Source of the DNA: HXMU1420-2 sp034670145
Lineage (GTDB): Bacteria; Pseudomonadota; Alphaproteobacteria; Rhodobacterales; Rhodobacteraceae
Assembly (NCBI GenBank): GCA_034670145.1
Contig: JAXMOA010000014.1
Location: 1 to 64,000, forward strand
DNA length: 64,000 nt
Direction of reading: 5' to 3'
Positions 24,986-33,754 of this stretch are shown here, one piece after another. The notes below the pieces were generated by a model, which did not search any database, had not been told where the DNA came from, and saw only the letters and a list, made by a program, of their open reading frames with translations. Position 1 is the stretch's first letter, and each line of letters starts with the position of its first letter. The translations under genes and the position numbers were made by a program.

Positions 24986-25876
24986 TCAGACCCATTTGGC
25001 CAAGGGCGGCAAACTCATCAGAACCGCATTGGCATCATGGCCGGTTTCAAGACCAAATTTTGTGCCCCGGTCATAGACCAGATTATACTCTGCATAGAGT
25101 CCGCGATGTACCAACTGCTGGTCTTTGTGCGCATCGGTCCAGGGCTGGCAGCGTCGTTTTTCCACCAGCGGCAGATAGGCTGGCAGAAAGGCGCGGCCGA
25201 TATCCTGCGTCAGCGCAAAATCGGCCCCCCAATCTGCGGTGCACAGATCATCCATGAAAATGCCACCCACCCCACGCGCGCGTTTGCGATGAGGGATGTA
25301 AAAATATTCATCCGCCCACGCCTTGAGCCTGGGGTAATGCGCGGTCCCATGCGGATCCAGAAACGCCTGTTGTGTCGCATGAAAATGTGCGGTGTCTTCG
25401 TCATATTCGATGCAGGGGTTCAAATCGGATCCGCCGCCAAACCACCAGGCGTGCGGGGTCCAAAACATGCGTGTATTCATGTGCACAGCCGGCACATGCG
25501 GGTTCTGCATATGCGCCACCAGAGAAATCCCCGAAGCCCAGAAGCGCGGATCGTCAGCCATGCCCGGCAGACCCTTGCGCGCCATCATTGCCGATTGCGC
25601 GCGCGGGGACAGAACGCCATAGACCTGAGAGACATTCACCCCCACCTTTTCGAACACCCGACCGCCGCGCAAAACGCTCATCAAACCGCCGCCCGCATCA
25701 GACCCGTCGTCCGAAGCGCGGCTGGTTTCGGTCACCTCAAACAGACCGGCAGGCGTCTCGGCCCAGGGTCCGTCGGTATGGCTGGCCTCAACGGCCTCGA
25801 ATGCTGCAACAATCTCGTCGCGCAACTGACGGAACCATGCGGCGGCGGTCGCCTTTTCGGTTTCAAATTCTGACAT
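24986..25876 (-). CDS. hemF: Oxygen-dependent coproporphyrinogen III oxidase
   Basis: This 296-residue protein converts coproporphyrinogen III to protoporphyrinogen IX using oxygen, in haem and bacteriochlorophyll synthesis. Signature blocks include EKVGVNVSQVYG, NPHVPAVHMNTRMF, WWFGGGSDLNP and RGLYAEYNLVYDRGTKFGL. The start at 25876 yields MSEFETEK; the frame continues upstream by 17 codons into the spacer without family support. It lies seven bases after the SDR gene in a close run clpS-methyltransferase-SDR-hemF. Confidence 0.95.
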   Translation of the reverse strand: MSEFETEKATAAAWFRQLRDEIVAAFEAVEASHTDGPWAETPAGLFEVTETSRASDDGSDAGGGLMSVLRGGRVFEKVGVNVSQVYGVLSPRAQSAMMARKGLPGMADDPRFWASGISLVAHMQNPHVPAVHMNTRMFWTPHAWWFGGGSDLNPCIEYDEDTAHFHATQQAFLDPHGTAHYPRLKAWADEYFYIPHRKRARGVGGIFMDDLCTADWGADFALTQDIGRAFLPAYLPLVEKRRCQPWTDAHKDQQLVHRGLYAEYNLVYDRGTKFGLETGHDANAVLMSLPPLAKWV

Positions 25877-25883
25877 GGGGCCT

Positions 25884-26684
25884 CTAGTGTGCTGGCGCGG
25901 CGACAGGGTCAAGCAATGTGCGCCCACCGTCCACCGTCAGGATCTGCCCCGTCATGAAGGCCGAGGCATCTGACGCCAAATACTGCACGGCGTCGGCCAA
26001 TTCTCCGGGGGCGGCGATGCGGGCAAGGGGGGTATGGTCCTCGATATCCTGCCGGAAACTGCGGTTGTCCTTGAGCGTAGATTGCAAGGACGCGCTCATC
26101 ACCGATCCAATGGCAACGGCGTTCACCCGGATGCGATGTGGGGCCAAGGCCACGGCCATCGAACGCGTAAACTGATCCAGTGCGGCCGAACTGACCGAAT
26201 AGGCCAACAGCTCGGGATGGGTGCGGCGCGCGGCGATAGAAGAGATGTTCACGATCGTGCCCACCGGACCTTCTTCCTGGCCTTCGGATTGTTTGATCAT
26301 CCGCCGGGCAACCTGCTGTGTCAGTCGCAGGGCGGGCATCAGGTTTTGGTTCAGCATCGAGGTCACGCTGTCGTCCTCGGGATCCAGCGGATCCGATGTG
26401 GTCACCTGCCGCGCTGCGTTGATGAGGATATCGACCTGATCAAACGCGTCCAGCGTCGCGGACAGCAGGTTGGCCACGGCCAGTTTTTCGCGCATATCAC
26501 CTGCAAAATAGCGGATATTGCTATCTTCAGGCTGTTCGCCCACCTCTTCGATCAGGCGTTTTTCATCCATATCGGCAAACACGACATTGGCCCCGTTGTC
26601 GGCAAATTGCAGAGCAATCGCCCGGCCGATTCCGTTGGCTGCTCCGGTGACAATGGCGGTCTTGCCGGCGATGGAAAAAGACAT
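25884..26684 (-). CDS. SDR family protein lacking the catalytic lysine
   Basis: This 266-residue short-chain dehydrogenase-like protein has cofactor motif TGAANGIG near 13-20, an aspartate after strand two (FADMDEKR) favouring NAD, and a catalytic-type serine in NISSIA. At the active-site tyrosine it reads AYSVSSAALDQ, so the lysine of Tyr-x-x-x-Lys is a serine. The rest of the fold is intact and the C-terminus (GQILTVDGGRT) is normal. It may be a low-activity or non-catalytic SDR, or may use another proton relay. Its position directly before hemF suggests co-expression. The substrate is unknown. Confidence 0.8.
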   Translation of the reverse strand: MSFSIAGKTAIVTGAANGIGRAIALQFADNGANVVFADMDEKRLIEEVGEQPEDSNIRYFAGDMREKLAVANLLSATLDAFDQVDILINAARQVTTSDPLDPEDDSVTSMLNQNLMPALRLTQQVARRMIKQSEGQEEGPVGTIVNISSIAARRTHPELLAYSVSSAALDQFTRSMAVALAPHRIRVNAVAIGSVMSASLQSTLKDNRSFRQDIEDHTPLARIAAPGELADAVQYLASDASAFMTGQILTVDGGRTLLDPVAAPAH

Positions 26685-26709
26685 GGGCCGCAGCCTCCTT
26701 GGATTGCGC

Positions 26710-27708
26710 TCAGCTTAACCTGGACCGGCGCTTGTGGCGAGTAGGGCGTGAGGCCCGCAGGATTTTGAACCGATTGTCGCCTGCCACCTCGGCCCAGTCG
26801 CCAAACTGCGCCTCCAGAGTTGATTCGTATGGCAGGTGTCGATTCGCGACCATCCACAGAACGCCATGCGATGGCAAAATGCGCGCAGCAGCGGCTACGA
26901 AATCGCGACCCAATGCCGGGTCGGCCGCGCGGCCAGTGTGGAAAGGCGGGTTCATCACGACCGTGTCCGGGGGCGTCTCTGGCGACCACTGCAGGGCATC
27001 AGCCCAATGAAACCGGACCCGGGGATCTGTCACGTTGCGCCGGGCGCATTGGATGGCGACATGTTCCGCTTCGACCAGGTCGACCTGTGTTACTTCGGGC
27101 CGATTCAGCACATTCGCGCTCAGATAGCCCCAGCCGCCGCCCAGATCGACCACACGTTTGCCAAGCTTGGCAGGCAGCGCCTCTGCCAAAGCGACTGAGG
27201 CCGGATCGGGCCCATCGGCAGAAAAACAGCCCGGTGCCGTCACCCAACCCTCTGGGCTGACACTGTCACGAGGCACCCAATCCGCAAAATCGTCTGGTGA
27301 AGCGGTGAGCCAGAACAGCTTGCCATGTGCCTTGCTGATCGCATCAGAAACGGGAACACGGGTGCGCATCGCCTTGAACACACCATCAATCCCGCTGACC
27401 TTCATCCCATCCACGGCCACGACGCCATCTGTGTGCATTAGCGCCTGCCAGATCATCGCATGTGCCTGCGGTTTGGAACGCGGCAAACAAACGAGAGAAA
27501 AAGCATACCGCCCGGATGGCTCTGCGACAGTGTCAAACCCTGCAGCCTCAAAATGCTGATGAAACGGAATAAACCCCTGAATGATCTGCACCCGATCCTG
27601 AGGCAATTCAGACAGGTCCATTTCCGGCGTTGCCGCAAATACAGCGATCAACCCGGTATCGGGCAAAGACAGCCCGGCCTGCAGGGCGGGTTCCAAGCGT
27701 GCGGACAT
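26710..27708 (-). CDS. Class I SAM-dependent methyltransferase (RsmC/RlmG-like)
   Basis: This 332-residue protein has two halves, as in RsmC-type rRNA guanine-N2 methyltransferases: a degenerate N-terminal half and a C-terminal half with SAM motif DLGGGWGYLS and the catalytic NPPFH. NPPF marks N-methylation of a planar base, so 16S rRNA m2G is the likely product. The start at 27708 (MSARLEPAL) is preferred; the open frame upstream overlaps clpS. It follows clpS by ten bases. Confidence 0.85.
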   Translation of the reverse strand: MSARLEPALQAGLSLPDTGLIAVFAATPEMDLSELPQDRVQIIQGFIPFHQHFEAAGFDTVAEPSGRYAFSLVCLPRSKPQAHAMIWQALMHTDGVVAVDGMKVSGIDGVFKAMRTRVPVSDAISKAHGKLFWLTASPDDFADWVPRDSVSPEGWVTAPGCFSADGPDPASVALAEALPAKLGKRVVDLGGGWGYLSANVLNRPEVTQVDLVEAEHVAIQCARRNVTDPRVRFHWADALQWSPETPPDTVVMNPPFHTGRAADPALGRDFVAAAARILPSHGVLWMVANRHLPYESTLEAQFGDWAEVAGDNRFKILRASRPTRHKRRSRLS

Positions 27709-27718
27709 ATTTGAAACG

Positions 27719-28042
27719 TCAGTCTTCTTTTTCCATCGTACACTGCAGCGGATGCTGGTGACGACGGGCGAAATCCATGACCTGACCGACCTTGGTTTCT
27801 GCAATTTCGTGGCTGAACACACCGACAATGGCCAGGCCGCGCTTGTGCACGGTCAACATGACCTCGAACGCCTGAGCGTGATTCATCCCAAAGAACCGTT
27901 CAAGAATGTGGACCACAAATTCCATAGGCGTGTAGTCGTCATTCAGCAGCATCACCTTATACATCGGCGGCCGCTTGGTCTTTGTACGCGTCTGAAGGGC
28001 GATCGACGCGTCGCCGTCATCCCCGAATTCGTCTGACATCAT
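27719..28042 (-). CDS. clpS: ATP-dependent Clp protease adaptor ClpS
   Basis: This 107-residue protein matches ClpS: an acidic, flexible N-terminus, then MYKVMLLNDDYTPMEFVV, which carries the N-degron pocket residues, then HKRGLAIVGVF and a C-terminal helix. It delivers N-end-rule substrates to ClpA-ClpP. The start is taken as the first of two adjacent ATGs (28042; 28039 is equally possible). The frame remains open for a further 240 codons upstream, but that part is antisense to the neighbouring HAD gene and has no ClpS homology. clpA is not in the window. Confidence 0.93.
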   Translation of the reverse strand: MMSDEFGDDGDASIALQTRTKTKRPPMYKVMLLNDDYTPMEFVVHILERFFGMNHAQAFEVMLTVHKRGLAIVGVFSHEIAETKVGQVMDFARRHQHPLQCTMEKED

Positions 28043-28147
28043 ATAGTGGCGCAAATTCACTCGTCCGTACTGACAACAGGGTTTCAATTGGTGATCCCCT
28101 CTATATAGCCTCATAAATCTCAAGGAAAGAGAAACAGGACCACCAAA

Positions 28148-28849
28148 GTGCCAAGGACCATCACAACAGTCGGATTTGATGCAGATGACACACTTTGGCA
28201 TAATGAGCGGTTCTTTCAGATAACGCAGGCCCGGTTTTCGGGCCTCTTGGCTGACTACAGTGATCCGGACCACCTGGATCGCCGCCTGCTTGAGGCGGAA
28301 AAGCGAAACCTGGGCCGGTATGGCTATGGGATCAAAGGGTTCGTGCTGTCGATGATTGAAACCGCAATCGACGTGACCGACGCCCGCGTCCCGGCCAATG
28401 TAATTCAAGAGATCATTGCCGCGGGACAAGAGATGCTGGCGCATCCGATCGAACTGCTGCCCCACGCCCGAGACGCGATCGAAGCCATTTCCGGCCGCTA
28501 CACCATTATCCTGATCACCAAAGGGGATCTTCTGGATCAAGAGCGCAAACTGGCGCAATCCGGTTTGGGCGATCTCTTTGACCGGGTCGAGATCGTCTCG
28601 GACAAGACGGTCCGGGTCTACCAGCGCATCTTTGCAGACCACGCAGATGGGGTGGCGCGCGCCATGATGATCGGCAACTCCATGCGTTCGGATGTGGTTC
28701 CTGTGATCCAGGCAGGCGGTTGGGGTGTCTATGTCCCGCATGGTCTGGTTTGGGAAATCGAACATGCCGAAACGCCTGTAAATGCACCTCGCTATCGGGA
28801 AATTTCTGATTTGGGGGCGCTTTCGTCACTCCTGCAGGAATTGGACTAG
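28148..28849 (+). CDS. HAD superfamily hydrolase
   Basis: This 233-residue protein begins at a GTG and reads VGFDADDTLWHNE, HAD motif I with two aspartates, then LITKGD as motif II, the motif III lysine in SDKTVRVY, and GNSMRSDV as motif IV. The helical cap between motifs I and II places it in subfamily I. The substrate is unknown; phosphoglycolate-type or sugar phosphatase are generic guesses. It is divergent from clpS with a short shared promoter region, and precedes the TAXI gene. Confidence 0.85.
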   Translation: MPRTITTVGFDADDTLWHNERFFQITQARFSGLLADYSDPDHLDRRLLEAEKRNLGRYGYGIKGFVLSMIETAIDVTDARVPANVIQEIIAAGQEMLAHPIELLPHARDAIEAISGRYTIILITKGDLLDQERKLAQSGLGDLFDRVEIVSDKTVRVYQRIFADHADGVARAMMIGNSMRSDVVPVIQAGGWGVYVPHGLVWEIEHAETPVNAPRYREISDLGALSSLLQELD

Positions 28850-28852
28850 GTC

Positions 28853-28885
28853 GCAGCCAACATATGCTTGCTGCCAGGTGGCTGC
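28853..28885 (+). terminator. Weak candidate hairpin after the HAD gene
   Basis: GCAGCCA at 28853-28859 pairs with TGGCTGC at 28879-28885 around a 19-base loop, beginning three bases after the HAD stop. There is no T-run, so the call is tentative. Confidence 0.25.
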
Positions 28886-28927
28886 ACCGATAGCGTCGCC
28901 AGCGTGATCTACGTTAGGGGAAGCGGA

Positions 28928-30223
28928 ATGATCGGGGCCAGGGACATGCGCATCTGGAGCATCATCGTGGTGCTGATCATAATAGGTGGCACAGTGACAG
29001 TCATCGTTCGGCTGTTTCCACCACAGACATTGACGATGGCAGCAGGGCCTTCCAATGGCGGATATTACCAGATTGCACTGAAATACAAAAGCATTCTGGA
29101 GCGGGATGGCATCCGGCTCGACATTATTGAAACGGCCGGGTCGGCTGAAAATGCAGAGCTGCTGGAACAGCGAAGGGCCCAGGTCGGCCTTTTGCAGGGC
29201 GGGATTCAAACAGACGACCCGGCAATCGAGGCCATCGCCTCGATTTTCTACGAACCATTGATCCCTTTGGTGAACCAACAAAACCGCGTTCCCGGCAATC
29301 CCAGCGAATGGCGCGATCTGCATATTTCGGTTGGGACTCAGGGTTCCGGAACCAATGCAACCTTTGTCGACCTGCAACGCAGTGTCCGCCTGGCCGGAAA
29401 CGCCAATGAAATCGAGAACTTCGGGTATAGAGAGGCTCTGCAGAGTCTGCTGGACCGTCAGATCGACCTGGCGCTCTTTGTGGCACCGATTGGCGCGCCG
29501 TATCTTCAGGATGCGTTTTGGGAACCCGACCTGAAGATTTTGCAGTTGGATTATGTCGATGCCATCTCGCGCCGTCTGGCGTATGCTGATGTGGTGACCG
29601 TCCCGGCTGGTGCAATTTCGCTGCATCGCGTTATTCCCAAGCAGGATATGTCGCTGATTGCCCTGGACGCCCGATTGGCGATTGCGCCGGGCATACATCC
29701 AGCACTGATCAACCGCCTGACCCTGGCCGCAGTCGAGCTGCATAGCGGGCGCAGTCTGATCAATGACGAAGGCCGGTTTCCTTCGGTCTATGGCACCGAA
29801 ATGCCAGTGAACAACGCCGCCCGTCAGTTGATTCTGGAAGGGCCCAGCACCTGGCACGACTGGTTGCCCTATTGGCTGGCCGCCCAGATCAACCGCATGC
29901 TGTTGTTGCTGCTGCCGATCTTCTTTCTTGTTGTTCCCGCCTTGCAGGCCGTGCCCAAGATCTATGCCTACCTGATGAGCTGGCGGGTCTGGCAACACTA
30001 CCCGGCCATCCGGGAAATCGAGGAAGAGATCGAGGATGAAACGGATCCCACTCAACTGCGCGAGATGGATGCAAGGCTGGCGGATATGGATGATTTGATG
30101 GCGCAGATGCGCCTGCCGGCAGCTTATCGCCGAGGGGCCTATGACGCACGCCTTCATATTGAGCTGGTGCGCAAGAAAATTGGTGAAAGATTGCAACACT
30201 CACCGACAAATCAGCAGGCCTGA
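28928..30223 (+). CDS. Membrane-anchored TAXI-type TRAP solute-binding protein
   Basis: This 431-residue protein has an N-terminal membrane segment (about 8-26) rather than a clear cleaved signal. A TAXI-family periplasmic binding domain follows (AAGPSNGGYYQIA, then TQGSGTNATFVDLQ). A second strong hydrophobic segment (MLLLLLPIFFLVVPAL) lies near residue 340, followed by an acidic and then charged helical tail rich in Glu, Asp and Arg that looks coiled. Normal TAXI proteins end after the binding domain and sit beside a fused DctQM permease; no such permease is adjacent. Start ATG 28928 follows AGGGG; an upstream in-frame ATG has no such site. It may act as a sensor or tethered receptor; that is inference. 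Confidence 0.8.
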   Translation: MIGARDMRIWSIIVVLIIIGGTVTVIVRLFPPQTLTMAAGPSNGGYYQIALKYKSILERDGIRLDIIETAGSAENAELLEQRRAQVGLLQGGIQTDDPAIEAIASIFYEPLIPLVNQQNRVPGNPSEWRDLHISVGTQGSGTNATFVDLQRSVRLAGNANEIENFGYREALQSLLDRQIDLALFVAPIGAPYLQDAFWEPDLKILQLDYVDAISRRLAYADVVTVPAGAISLHRVIPKQDMSLIALDARLAIAPGIHPALINRLTLAAVELHSGRSLINDEGRFPSVYGTEMPVNNAARQLILEGPSTWHDWLPYWLAAQINRMLLLLLPIFFLVVPALQAVPKIYAYLMSWRVWQHYPAIREIEEEIEDETDPTQLREMDARLADMDDLMAQMRLPAAYRRGAYDARLHIELVRKKIGERLQHSPTNQQA

Positions 30224-30406
30224 GCGCCCCATTTCTGCCACAATCACTGGTTTAGGGACTGGCGCCAGCCCGGGCGCTAAATGTGGTGCAGTGATCGCGA
30301 TTCACCCCGCGCGCGTGCCGAAGCCTATGGGTTTCTTTGATCTGAGGCCTGTGCTAGCTTTTTTTCAATAATGTAGAAAACACGCCAGCCGGACCACCGG
30401 CGGCTC

Positions 30407-30426
30407 GAGGCAGACAGAGGCAGACA
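30407..30426 (+). repeat. Tandem 10-bp duplication carrying the dacC ribosome binding site
   Basis: GAGGCAGACA occurs twice back to back immediately before the carboxypeptidase ATG, so two GAGG Shine-Dalgarno-like cores lie 10 bases apart. The second is seven bases from the start codon and is the likely functional one. Confidence 0.6.
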
Positions 30427-30427
30427 C

Positions 30428-31819
30428 ATGCAGGTGCGGCGCACAAAGCCGGCCCAAGTAGGGCTGTATGTATTCGCGGTTATTTGGTTGTTTGTTATTC
30501 TGCCACTTAGTGTGGCAGCGGCTCCCTATGCGGCTATGGTTATCGACGCGAGGACCGGAGAGGTGCTGCATTCTCGCAATGCCGACACCCGGTTACATCC
30601 GGCGTCGCTGACCAAGATGATGACTCTCTATATTGCATTTGAAGCGGTGCGGAATGGAGAGATCACTTTGGACACCAAGGTGCGCATTTCCAAACATGCA
30701 GCGTCCGAGCCGCCTTCGAAACTGGGGCTGACGGCGGGGCAGCGGATTGCGTTCCGGTATCTGATCCGGGCTGCGGCCGTGAAATCGGCCAATGATGCGG
30801 CCACGGCGATTGGTGAGGCGATTGAGGGCAGCGAGGCGGCCTTTGCGCGGCGCATGACCCGCACGGCGCGCGCGATGGGCATGTCGCGAACCACCTTCAA
30901 GAATGCGCATGGTCTGACCGAGACCGGGCATATGAGCTCGGCCCATGACATGACGATTCTGGGGCGGCATCTGCTCTATGATTTCCCGGAGTATTACAAC
31001 CTGTTCCAGCGGCGCTCGACCAATGCGGGCATCAAGACGGTGAACAATACGAACCGAAAACTTCTGGCGGCCTACGAGGGCGCTGATGGGATCAAGACGG
31101 GCTATACCAGGGCTGCGGGTTTCAACCTCGTGGCCTCTGCGCAGCGCGGGAACAAGCGGATCATTGCGACCGTTTTCGGCGGCAAATCTTCGTCGTCGCG
31201 CAATGCGAAGGTGGCTGAATTGCTGGATCTGGGCTTCCGTCGCGCGCCCGACCGGGCGCCGCTTCGAAAACCGCAGGCTCCGGACTATGTGGCGGGTGGA
31301 TCGGCAAAACCGGCCACGCAGGCGACGCGTCTGGTTGGGGCGGTTCAGAAAAGCTTGCGGCCCAAGGCGCGGTCGGGGCGGACCGTTGTTGTGGCGCAGG
31401 CCGTGGCGGTGTCGGCGGAACAGGATGAGGCCAAGATCCAGCAGGGAGTGGATGCGGTCATGGTGGCTGTGCAATCGAGCGCCGCGACCCAGCCCGCTTC
31501 GGGATCGGGCGACTCCGGGACGCGGATGAATATGCGGCAGGAACCGACGCGTGAGGTGGTCACGCGGGCGTCTTCGAGCGGGGACCGGGGGTGGGGCATC
31601 AATGTGGGCCGCTATTCGAACCGGTATCAGGCCGAAAAGGTGCTGTTGAAGACAGCCTTGGCTGAAATGGCCACCCTGGATGGAACCCAGCGGAAGGTCA
31701 CGCAGAGTTCGCGTGGGTTTGATGCGAAGTTCATGGGCATGACCGAGGAGAGCGCGAATCTGGCCTGTCAGCGGCTGTTGGCGCGGAATATGACGTGCAC
31801 GACTGTGAACCCATCTTAG
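30428..31819 (+). CDS. D-alanyl-D-alanine carboxypeptidase with C-terminal SPOR domain
   Basis: This 463-residue penicillin-binding protein has a signal or anchor helix (about 11-31) and the serine acylation motif SLTK with Ser60 and Lys63. SAN is at 120-122 and KTG at 223-225, as in DacA/DacC low-molecular-weight enzymes that trim the terminal D-alanine of peptidoglycan stem peptides. After a low-complexity linker rich in Ala and Gln, residues from about 385 form a SPOR-like domain (WGINVGRYSNRYQAEK to the end) that would bind denuded glycan at division sites. The SPOR fusion is common in alphaproteobacteria. A tandem duplicated ribosome binding site precedes it. Confidence 0.9.
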   Translation: MQVRRTKPAQVGLYVFAVIWLFVILPLSVAAAPYAAMVIDARTGEVLHSRNADTRLHPASLTKMMTLYIAFEAVRNGEITLDTKVRISKHAASEPPSKLGLTAGQRIAFRYLIRAAAVKSANDAATAIGEAIEGSEAAFARRMTRTARAMGMSRTTFKNAHGLTETGHMSSAHDMTILGRHLLYDFPEYYNLFQRRSTNAGIKTVNNTNRKLLAAYEGADGIKTGYTRAAGFNLVASAQRGNKRIIATVFGGKSSSSRNAKVAELLDLGFRRAPDRAPLRKPQAPDYVAGGSAKPATQATRLVGAVQKSLRPKARSGRTVVVAQAVAVSAEQDEAKIQQGVDAVMVAVQSSAATQPASGSGDSGTRMNMRQEPTREVVTRASSSGDRGWGINVGRYSNRYQAEKVLLKTALAEMATLDGTQRKVTQSSRGFDAKFMGMTEESANLACQRLLARNMTCTTVNPS

Positions 31820-31842
31820 GCGATTTTGGGGTCTGTCCCGGG

Positions 31843-31922
31843 AATGTCCCAGCTGGGACATTGGGTTAAGTAATTGATATAAATCAATTTACCCAAAAAA
31901 CACACCCAGGACAAACCGGGAC
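31843..31922 (-). repeat. Copy B of the ~80-bp repeated operator-like element
   Basis: Read on the minus strand this matches copy A (6078-6156) in order and spacing: tandem TGTCCC and TGTCCT half-sites 10 bp apart (31918-31923 and 31908-31913 on the plus map), CTGGGT, a 34-bp AT-rich centre, TTAACCC, and the perfect palindrome TGTCCCAGCTGGGACA at 31845-31860. Further TGTCCC and GGGACA words flank it. It lies between the carboxypeptidase stop and the sulfatase start, pointing back toward the carboxypeptidase. Function unknown. Confidence 0.7.
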
Positions 31923-32059
31923 AGGGGACCAAAACAAACCCTTGTCCCGCGCGTCCGCCAGGGCGGGTATCGGTGGCCAGGCGCAGACCGGTCAGTTACG
32001 GAAATTGAATTTCCACGGGGTCGGCTCTAGGCTCTGGCACATATGCCGGAGAACAGCTG

Positions 32060-33673
32060 ATGTCAGAAAAGAACGACCGCCCAAATGTCATTTTGATCCT
32101 TGCCGATGATCTGGGATTTGCGGACCTTGGCGTGACCGGGTCCGAAATCAGGACCCCGAATATTGATGCCCTCGCACAGGGCGGTGCCATGTTGTCCGCC
32201 ATGTACAATTGCGCGCGTTGCTGCCCGACCCGTGCATCTCTGCTGACTGGGCTATATCCCCATAATGCAGGCGTTGGTCACATGGGGGCCAACCTTGGGA
32301 CGCCCGCCTATCAGGGGTTTTTGCGCAACGACAGCGCCACGATTGCCGAACATCTGCGCGCGAACGGCTACCGGACGTTGATGTCGGGCAAATGGCATGT
32401 GGCCGGGGACTTCATGGCCCGCGAGGTCGACAGTTGGCGGGTTGGCGATGTCGAACATCCGACGCCGCGCCAACGTGGGTTTGACAGGTTTTACGGCATT
32501 GTCGATGGGGTGACGCATTTCTTCTCTCCGCACTACATGCTGGAGGATGATTCGCGGGTCGAGACCTACCCCGATGATTTCTATTTTACCGACGCCATCA
32601 CCGACAAGGCGATCAGCATGATCGAGGAGACGCCGGACGATCAACCGTTTTTCCTTTATCTGGCGCATACGGCCCCGCATTGGCCGCTGCATGCCCATGA
32701 AGAGGATATCGCGCGGTACGATGGTGTCTATAATGCCGGTTGGGACGCGACGCGCACGGCGCGCCACGAGACGATGAACGCCATGGGGCTGTTTCAAAAG
32801 AACTGGGAAATCTCCCCCCGGGACGGGCAGGTGCATCCCTGGACGGCCGAAGAAAACACCGATTGGGAAGCCCGAAAAATGGCGACCTATGCGGCGATGG
32901 TTGACCGTATGGATCAATCCATTGGCCGCCTGATTGAAGAGCTCAAACGCATGGGCCAGTTCGACAATACGCTGATCATGTTCCTGTCTGACAATGGCGG
33001 CTGCGCTGAGTTTATGGCCGAGGATGGCTGGGCCAAGTTTTTTCCCGACAGGCTGGACGACGGGCGCAAGATCGAAATGGGCAACCGGCCTGACGTGATG
33101 CCGGGCGGCGCGCTGACCTATCAAAGCTATGACAAACCCTGGGCAAATGTGTCGAACGCGCCGTTTCGTCTGTTCAAGCACTACGTGCATGAGGGCGGGA
33201 TTTCGACGCCATTGGTGGCGCATTGGCCCAAAGGGTTTGCGCCCCGGGACACGGCACATGCTGCGTGCCATGTGGTGGACATTCTGCCGACCATTCTTGA
33301 GGCGACGGGCTGCGCCTATCAGACAGAGGTTGGAGGGCATGAGATTCAGCCGATGCAGGGTGAATCGCTGATGTCGCTGTTCGAGGGCAAACCCTGGGAG
33401 CGCGAACAACCGATCTTTTTCGAACATGAAGGCAACGCCGCGATCCGGCTGGGGCAGTTCAAGCTGGTGCGCCAGTATTCCCTGGACTGGGAGCTATACG
33501 ACATGGAGGCGGATCGGACCGAGTTGAACAATCTGGCCGGAATGTCGCCAAAACTGGAGGCGGATCTGAAGGGGCAGTATGGGTCATGGGCCGCGAAAAC
33601 GGGGGTTCTGGATTGGAGCGTCGGATTGCCCAGGTTGCTTGCAGCCTGGAACCTGGAGTCTGCGGAAGGCTAG
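32060..33673 (+). CDS. Type I arylsulfatase, cytoplasmic type
   Basis: This 537-residue sulfatase has the N-terminal metal site ILILADDLG (Asp16, Asp17). The sulfatase signature CCPTRASLLTG makes Cys54 the residue converted to formylglycine in C-x-P-x-R. GKWHVAG and the mid-protein FLSDNGG block, which supplies metal ligands, are also present. It hydrolyses sulfate esters. There is no signal peptide: the protein starts MSEKNDRPNV, directly before strand one, so it should act in the cytosol. A formylglycine-generating enzyme or anaerobic maturase is needed but is not in the window. GGAGA precedes the ATG. Confidence 0.9.
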   Translation: MSEKNDRPNVILILADDLGFADLGVTGSEIRTPNIDALAQGGAMLSAMYNCARCCPTRASLLTGLYPHNAGVGHMGANLGTPAYQGFLRNDSATIAEHLRANGYRTLMSGKWHVAGDFMAREVDSWRVGDVEHPTPRQRGFDRFYGIVDGVTHFFSPHYMLEDDSRVETYPDDFYFTDAITDKAISMIEETPDDQPFFLYLAHTAPHWPLHAHEEDIARYDGVYNAGWDATRTARHETMNAMGLFQKNWEISPRDGQVHPWTAEENTDWEARKMATYAAMVDRMDQSIGRLIEELKRMGQFDNTLIMFLSDNGGCAEFMAEDGWAKFFPDRLDDGRKIEMGNRPDVMPGGALTYQSYDKPWANVSNAPFRLFKHYVHEGGISTPLVAHWPKGFAPRDTAHAACHVVDILPTILEATGCAYQTEVGGHEIQPMQGESLMSLFEGKPWEREQPIFFEHEGNAAIRLGQFKLVRQYSLDWELYDMEADRTELNNLAGMSPKLEADLKGQYGSWAAKTGVLDWSVGLPRLLAAWNLESAEG

Positions 33674-33754
33674 GAGGCCGGTTTTGTTCTGACGGGTAGA
33701 TCCCTGGTACGGTGATACGGTCCGGTATACGAGCCGGTGCCTGGGTTTGCATTG

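Noticed and set aside
28043..28765. Upstream extension of the clpS frame by about 240 codons
   Set aside because: The extension is antisense to a HAD hydrolase gene and has no homology, and ClpS is complete without it.
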